Shown here: positions 58,519 to 64,000 of the stretch, one piece after another
Layout of the letters: every line of letters begins with the position of its first letter
Position numbering within the stretch: position 1 is the first letter of the stretch
Source of the DNA: Purshia tridentata
Taxonomy: Eukaryota > Streptophyta > Magnoliopsida > Rosales > Rosaceae
DNA: 64,000 nucleotides
Assembly (NCBI GenBank): GCA_003254885.1
Contig: QANT01001588.1
Span: 1-64,000, forward strand
Reading direction: 5' to 3'
Program-made: the position numbers and the translations under genes
The notes under the pieces: model-generated
Told to the model about the DNA's origin: nothing
What the model saw: the letters and a program-made list of their open reading frames with translations, nothing else
Database searches by the model: none

Positions 58519-61500
58519 AAGTGGTAGAGAGAACCGCAAAACAAATTAACTTGATATATTGAAGGAGAAACAGTGTGAATATAGAAATATCTTAACTGAA
58601 GAAATGCTTAAACGCAGATAAGAAGTCACTAACCAAAGCATAAAGAAAGATGAGCCAGGCATGGAGGGTCCAATCCAATTCTGCAGCCAAAATCTGCAAG
58701 TTCACATTAACAGTTTTAGTTAAAGCAACACATGCCAAAATATAAGCAGTTGAAGCAGACTGGTGCAATATGCCACAGATTAAATTATAAATATTTTAAC
58801 TTGAACCTAGCAAAACATAGGGTAGCTAATTCATATTTGGCTGAAGTAATTGGTTCTTGTGAAACACCCAGGTTATTGTTTGTGCATGCATGTGTAAGTT
58901 AACAAAACAACAATGAGGATGGACAAAACTGCCTTTCGCATCATAGATTCCCAGAAATTCTAGTATATATGTAAACATATACAAGACATCCAACTACATT
59001 AGACAATTGCCTCCAAATTGGGCCAAGCTCCAAATCATAATAAGAAATCAATTTCATGGATTGCAGCAATACCTTGACACGGAAAAACTAAGGTACCTTT
59101 TCAGGGATGATCTGGAAAATTGCAAGGCTGGGACAAGCACTGCCTCAGCTGGATATACAAATGTTTTTTCATAAACTGATGAATTACCCGTAGATCCCTT
59201 ATGATCACCTCTTCCCAAAGCAGGCGGTTCAGCATGATGATGCTTCACTACATTCCTGAAGGAGTTTGAATTTGATTGCAAGGCCCTGTCACTTCCAAGT
59301 TTAGGAATGCCAAGGGTAACTTCAACATAGCAACTTTGCCCCCTCATTTGGCAACCAGAACCTTGAGAGACATGGTTTGGCAGACCAATAAAACCATTTG
59401 AAGTCTTAAACTTGCTAGAACTGCTTTAACCAAGAACAAATAAATAAATAAATGTTGAAGTGGTATTCAAAATCGTAATAATAGATACACTAAGATAAAA
59501 GAGTAGAGGTCTACCTGAAATACACTTGTTTGACAAGATCACTTGGACAACATCCAGTAAACCTACCACATATTCCATGAGGAGAAACAATCACTGTAAC
59601 AATCAAAAACAATATCAGTATAGACCAAATTTTCAGGTGATAACATAAAGAACCTTAACATTTTCAAGAGAAATTTGGGTTCTCCACTTTATTTTTTATA
59701 AGATCAAACAATTGAAGAAAATACAAATACAAAGGACAAGAAGTCAATACAACACCTTGGCAACAACCATTACACAAAATTATACACTCAGAAAAACCCT
59801 CCAGCCAATCAAAAAGAATTGAACTAAAAGAAATGTCTTTAAAATGTCTTTACAAGATTCCAAAGACAAGCTGAAAATCTGGGATGTCAATTCAACCAAG
59901 TCCAACAAAAACCAAAAACTATACATATAGATATTAATTGAGGACCCTCACCCTCTGATTACATTAAAATGAAGCATTAATTCCCATTTTCGATTCTTTT
60001 TTTTTTTTTTTTGGGCTATGACTCTCTAAGAACACACAACTTGGCTCTACTTGGCTCTACTTCTGTGCGCACACACAACTTTGCTCTACTTCTCATCCTC
60101 TGCCTCTCTAAATCACTATTTTCATTTGAAACCTCATTAAGAGCAAGCCAGCCATCACCTCACCATCTCACTATATAATTTTCTGCCTCTCCATGCTCTC
60201 GTCTCCCTTTGTCTCATCTCTCTTCCTTGGGCACTACTACTACCACTTTTACCACCCCAGATCATCCTTTGAGGATTTTGTTTATCTTGCCACCAAAAAA
60301 CAACCCAAGCCAAAAGGGTATATAGAAACGAGCCATGTTTGGACAGTGATTTCTTTGCACATTGGTTGTACATAGAAATTACTTTTTCTTTCATTTGAAG
60401 AATCATAAGGAGATCTAGAGTGAAGTACACTTTCAATATGTGAAGCAATCATTGATGAATGTCTTCTGAAGAACTGACTTTTCCAAACCCAAGTTTTTAA
60501 ACCCCACCCCATCCCTGAAGAAAAAAGACACAAAATAAAATCCTCTTGTAAAGAAATTCCTCCAATATCTTTACCAAAAAATCAGCTACCAGCCTACCAT
60601 TAAGATTTACTATTGGTTATAATGAACCATAAAGGCTTAGTTGGCTTGATTTTTATTATTTTTATAAGAGGCTTGGTTGAGTTAAATTGAGTATTTTATG
60701 GTTCAGTTTAGTTGAATTGTAACTAGCAATTCAAAATGCAAACATTTTTGTGAAAAGGTGGTGCTCCAACCAAACAAAGATTTGAAACCACCCTAACGAA
60801 GGCTTCTTGTCAAACGGAATGCAAAATACAATTATAGATCCCTCTCTCTATATTCAATCAGGCCAAGCCAAACACATTCCAATTCAACGGACAAGGTTAA
60901 AGAGTTCTAGCACACACCTTCTCAAAGTAAATAGGGAATTAGAACCACAGGATAGAAAGTACACCAACCTGGGAGCCCATAACCAGAATTTTTGGAAGAA
61001 TGCTTCAGTACTCTCTCCAAATCACCGCTGGAAGGTGCTCGGATATGCCTATAAACAGTTTTAAGTAATAGAATACAATAAACTCTGTTTTTTGAAGTGT
61101 CACATGAAAAATTATTCTGATGAAAACAATTAAGGTGTGAGCTTGACATACTTCGCAGATACTAAAGCATGCACGAAGATTCCCTCTTCAGTGGCAGCAA
61201 AGATAAACTCAATTGTAGGCTGCCCTCTCCTGCCAAAAAACAATCAGGCATATTAGGCAATTCAAAGCATCATGAAATTACCTATGAAGGTGGCAACTTG
61301 TTAATACCAGCAAAACTAGTTATTGCACATTCACCCACACACCTAGAAGAACGAAAGAAAAAATATAAATTTGTTATCATATATTTTTCTCTTTTTGCTC
61401 CTCAGTTAGCATATTATCCTTTTAGGGAATTACTTCTGTTTAGCATTTATCGCTTTGCAGAGAAAGGGAGTTAATTTTTCATTCTTAAAAAATATTTCTA

Positions 61501-63626
61501 CCACTCGAAATACTAATCAACATATAAAACACCTGAGAAACTCTTCACTTTGTGATGGATGAAACTTTGAAAATACATCACCAAATCTCATGTAGGCAAG
61601 TCCAGATAGCGCTCTGTAAATGCCAAGATAATAATTGTCAAGATATGAACATGATGAATTTTACTGCTTGGATTTTAAATGATTGATGAACAGTGACCTT
61701 TCTATGCGATTCCTTAAAGCCTGAGAAAGAGCTGTCGCAACCTCTTCTGAGTCCCCAGGAGACATCCAAAGTCCAGATGCAACAACTTCCTCAAAAAAAA
61801 TTAAATTCTAATATAACTTCACATATAAAATTATATACAACAAAATCACAAATAAATAAGCTATCTGTCTATAGTACAAAACAATTACGGATAACAATTA
61901 AAGTAACCATCATTTACCAATTCATAAATAATTCAAGCAACAATGATAACAAAAACCCAAGAATGTATAGTACCTCGTAATTTAGAGACTGCAGCTTGAG
62001 CAGAGTCAGCAACAGTTAATTGACGCCCGGGAAGAAAAACCCAGAGTTTAATTTTCTCATCTGTGTATGTTGTATAAAGCAGCAGTCAGATAACCAAATA
62101 TGGTCAGCTATAGTACATGGTGTGTGGTAACTTTCTCCCTATTGTCAAACAAACAGATATCACAAACTGGCATATATTAAAAAACAACGTGATCCATGTC
62201 TTACCAGGATTGTGCAAACCCTGAGATGGATCCCATGGCCCGACAAAGGAATTGGTCCATGCGCTGAGAAATCCTTCCCTTTGAAGCTGCAGATGTGATG
62301 AAAGTACCAGCTGTGTAGCAGCATCTTTCACACTGCTCACATCAAAAGTGATTTAGCCTTGCTAATGCTTAGTGTGCATGACAAAGAAACCTTTTTGTCT
62401 GATTATTAGAAAATTAAGAAAGTATCTGAGGTGGATTTTCACCTTTTATCTGGTACTGGGATCAACTCAGATTCGTGAGGGAGAAATTGAAACCATGATA
62501 TTTGATGAAAACCACCCTGTCGAAATGATCAATAACAGTTACAATGATACTATAATAAATCAACTATTTCATGCCTTTAATTAACTACGATAGTTTACAA
62601 CAGCAAAAAAAAAAAGTTATAATACAGGCCAGGTAATTATTGTTAGAGAATTATAGTCAGAGAATTATTTTATCTATTGAGGGTAACCATTGTTAGGTTT
62701 TAACATCAGTTTGAATTGATATACCATGCTCCCAGTTTGATCTCACCATGGGTCAAACTCTCAATATCATGTTGTTAGGTCATTACTAGGTCTCCTTCTC
62801 CGGCGGCCTACATTAAGAGAGTCAATAGAAAACTTGATGGGTTACAGTGAGAAGCACCACCCATTTTCTCTCTCCATGATCATTGGTAAGAGTTAGGACT
62901 TGTCCGGGAGTGCTTTTAGAGGTACTATTAAGTGTTTTTAGATAATCAAAATCATTAAAAGCACTTTTGATAGTATTTTGCATATATAACTAAAAGTATT
63001 TTTTGGGTTATAGAAGCAATTTTTATCGTTTCTAGAGAAACAATTAATAGGCGCTTTCTCATGAAGCCCTTCGAAGTACATTTAGAGGATGCACTTGAAT
63101 TTTTAATAATAATATTACACACTTCTTGTAGAAATTGTAGCATCAACCAAAACCAATTGGCAATGGGTGACATGGGAAATTAAAGATCCACCTCGTGTAT
63201 TCTGCATGATAAAATATATTTTTTTTTCTTATTTATGTTGGATACATTTCAGCCAATAGATGGTAAAAAATTTAAGAGCCGAAAATTCATGTTAAATTAT
63301 GTGGTGTTATATGTAATTCCTAAACGGCATCTATATATTAATTGTAGTTTAGGGTTTTCTCTCTTTGAGTTAGTTAGCTTTTAGGGTTATATGTATACAT
63401 TGTTTTATCTTTTTATTGTTGTGTTCATCATTACACGTTCCATAAGATGGTATTAACTCTCTATTCTTTCTCTCTAAAAAAAAGGTATCATATATAACTG
63501 CAGTCAAGCCATTAAGCAATACAATTCTGCTATATTATAATAAATAAACCTTCGAGAATTGAAAACTAATAAAACGAATGAAATGAAAGTCAAGGAACAT
63601 ACAATTTTGAAAACATTCGTCCACAT
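47289..63626 (-). CDS. MED13: Mediator of RNA polymerase II transcription subunit 13, 1971 aa
   Basis: Twenty-two coding exons join in frame to 5916 nt: 63603-63626, 62443-62516, 62205-62332, 61974-62060, 61698-61785, 61533-61613, 61152-61229, 60969-61048, 59515-59593, 59097-59420, 58634-58693, 57693-57939, 57062-57331, 55369-56718, 54408-54669, 54189-54336, 53528-53615, 53302-53380, 51561-51856, 49967-51050, 49181-49555, 47289-47902. A leader acceptor lies at 63746/63747. MED13 ties the CDK8 kinase module to core Mediator in the nucleus; in plants it times embryo patterning and phase change. The N-terminus MWTNVFKIGGFHQISWFQFL and the following ATQLVLSSHLQLQREGFLSA are conserved. RFWLQNWIGPSMPGSS leads into a serine-rich linker and an acidic patch (GDFGDLFEDDSLPFGE). 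The C-terminal domain includes ELHALSWMTVSPAFLERRTA and MVLRLRRLLHFAD. The protein is intact and slightly longer than the Arabidopsis one (about 1920). Confidence 0.97.
49691..49762. repeat. 72-base poly-A run with one undefined base, in MED13 intron 20
   Basis: All A except N at 49709. On the transcribed strand this is a T run inside a 411-base intron. The true length is uncertain because such runs assemble poorly. Confidence 0.9.
51899..52415. repeat. tandem duplication of about 255 bp in MED13 intron 18
   Basis: Copy 1 (about 51899-52153) and copy 2 (about 52154-52415) share long blocks such as ATAAAGTRAAGGAACAATTA, CATAGATAGGAAACTTAATA, AGAAAGTGGACCAGCA and TACAGTCCATGTATAAAAGA. Roughly nine bases in ten agree. 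Neither contains coding exons. Confidence 0.9.
52850..53190 (-). mobile_element. possible solo-LTR fossil in MED13 intron 18
   Basis: Read on the minus strand, a TATA-like CTATAAATT is followed by a long CT-rich tract. This layout resembles the promoter and leader part of a plant Copia-type LTR. No clear ends, target duplication, primer-binding site or coding remains were seen, so the call is weak. If real, it is an old and incomplete fossil. Confidence 0.2.
58485..58516. repeat. GT dinucleotide microsatellite in MED13 intron 11
   Basis: About 15 GT units beside TATGTATGCGTG. It lies in the intron between the exons at 58634-58693 and 57693-57939. Confidence 0.9.
62897..63110. mobile_element. 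MITE remnant in MED13 intron 1
   Basis: Begins GGACTTGTCCGGGAGTGCTT and has repeated inner words such as AAAAGCACTTTTGATAGTA and CTAAAAGTATTTT, ending near GATGCACTTGAATTTTT. This closely resembles a family of short non-coding elements (start like CTTGTTTGGGAGTGCTTTTA) that I associate with rosid genomes. The terminal repeats are poor, so it is decayed. Confidence 0.45.
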
Positions 63627-64000
63627 TCCTTTTCAATATGAGGGTAAAGCTCTATAGCTCCTTCCCCTCAGAGTCCCCAACTACTCCCAACCTTCTTTTA
63701 TTCTTGTACACTGATATCAAATCAACTCGCCAAGCATTTCTCAGCCCTGCAAACAATAGCACAACAAAAGTTCATACACGTTTACAACCCAATGAAAATT
63801 TTAGCTATTAAAGCAAATTTTCGCATATATTGTACCCACACGACTATACACGCACATGTTTTAGAGATAGAAACCCTAACAAACCGTTTGGTGGGCAAAA
63901 AACGCAGAGGGAAAGAAAATTAAAATTGGAATTTCAAAAACATGGTGCAAGTTATTTTATAAGTTTTTCCCAATTCCGAATTTTATTAGCAATGAAGAAA
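63627..64000. promoter_or_regulatory. MED13 5' leader and upstream region
   Basis: A leader segment 63627-63746 follows an acceptor (TTTGCAG|GGCTGAG). An earlier leader exon must lie upstream of about 63770, possibly beyond the window. TTTAGAAACCCTAA-like words near 63860-63885 may be telo-box-like, but nothing is firm. Confidence 0.45.

Noticed and set aside
60155-60533. Minus-strand frames in MED13 intron 8
   Set aside because: They lie in an intron with T-rich and CT-rich repeats, show no domain, and the flanking exons splice across them in frame.

Overview
This is plant nuclear DNA, almost certainly from a eudicot. The evidence is AT-rich intergenic DNA, short GT-AG introns, a plastid fibrillin, a brassinosteroid-pathway sterol reductase, a plant-type Mediator 13 subunit, a long P-class PPR protein and plant-type nuclear tRNAs. 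The small intergenic spaces and the MITE styles would suit a woody rosid such as a Rosaceae tree, but that is an inference. The sequence does not prove the species. I rebuilt the spliced genes by following GT-AG borders and reading frame. Each one listed as intact gives a continuous protein of family-typical length.

Layout. 0-7 kb: a tRNA-Glu(CTC), a small F-box protein gene (- strand) and an intronless gene for a predicted plastid DUF3820 protein (- strand). 7.2-10.3 kb (+): a decayed, intron-bearing copy of the ribosome-recycling factor ABCE/RLI. 10.7-17.5 kb (+): a 14-exon gene for a 733-residue DUF3754 membrane protein, with a MITE in intron 3. 18.3-19.1 kb: RPL26 (-) with typical ribosomal-protein promoter motifs, then a tRNA-Ser(AGA) (+). 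19.9-22.6 kb (-): plastid lipid-associated protein PAP10/fibrillin. 24.5-29.7 kb (+): VHA-A, catalytic subunit of the vacuolar H+-ATPase, 20 exons. 30.8-32.6 kb (-): a FAM32A-like nucleolar protein. 33.7-34.3 kb (-): a broken fragment of DWF5. 34.5-36.5 kb (-): a single-exon PPR gene. 38.3-44.2 kb (-): the intact DWF5 gene for 7-dehydrocholesterol reductase, 13 exons. 47.3-63.6 kb (-): MED13, 22 coding exons, 1971 residues.

The genes are unrelated housekeeping neighbours and do not form a cluster or operon. The unusual parts are signs of local genome turnover: the ABCE pseudogene, which has lost its iron-sulphur region; the partial DWF5 duplicate on the far side of the PPR gene from its parent; a fragment of about 90 bp carrying a VHA-A intron-exon border; two related MITEs; a 380-bp foldback element; and several tandem repeats inside introns. 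I found no CRISPR array, rRNA or intact transposase gene. I also found no convincing unknown multi-gene system. The least understood proteins are the F-box, DUF3820 and DUF3754 products.
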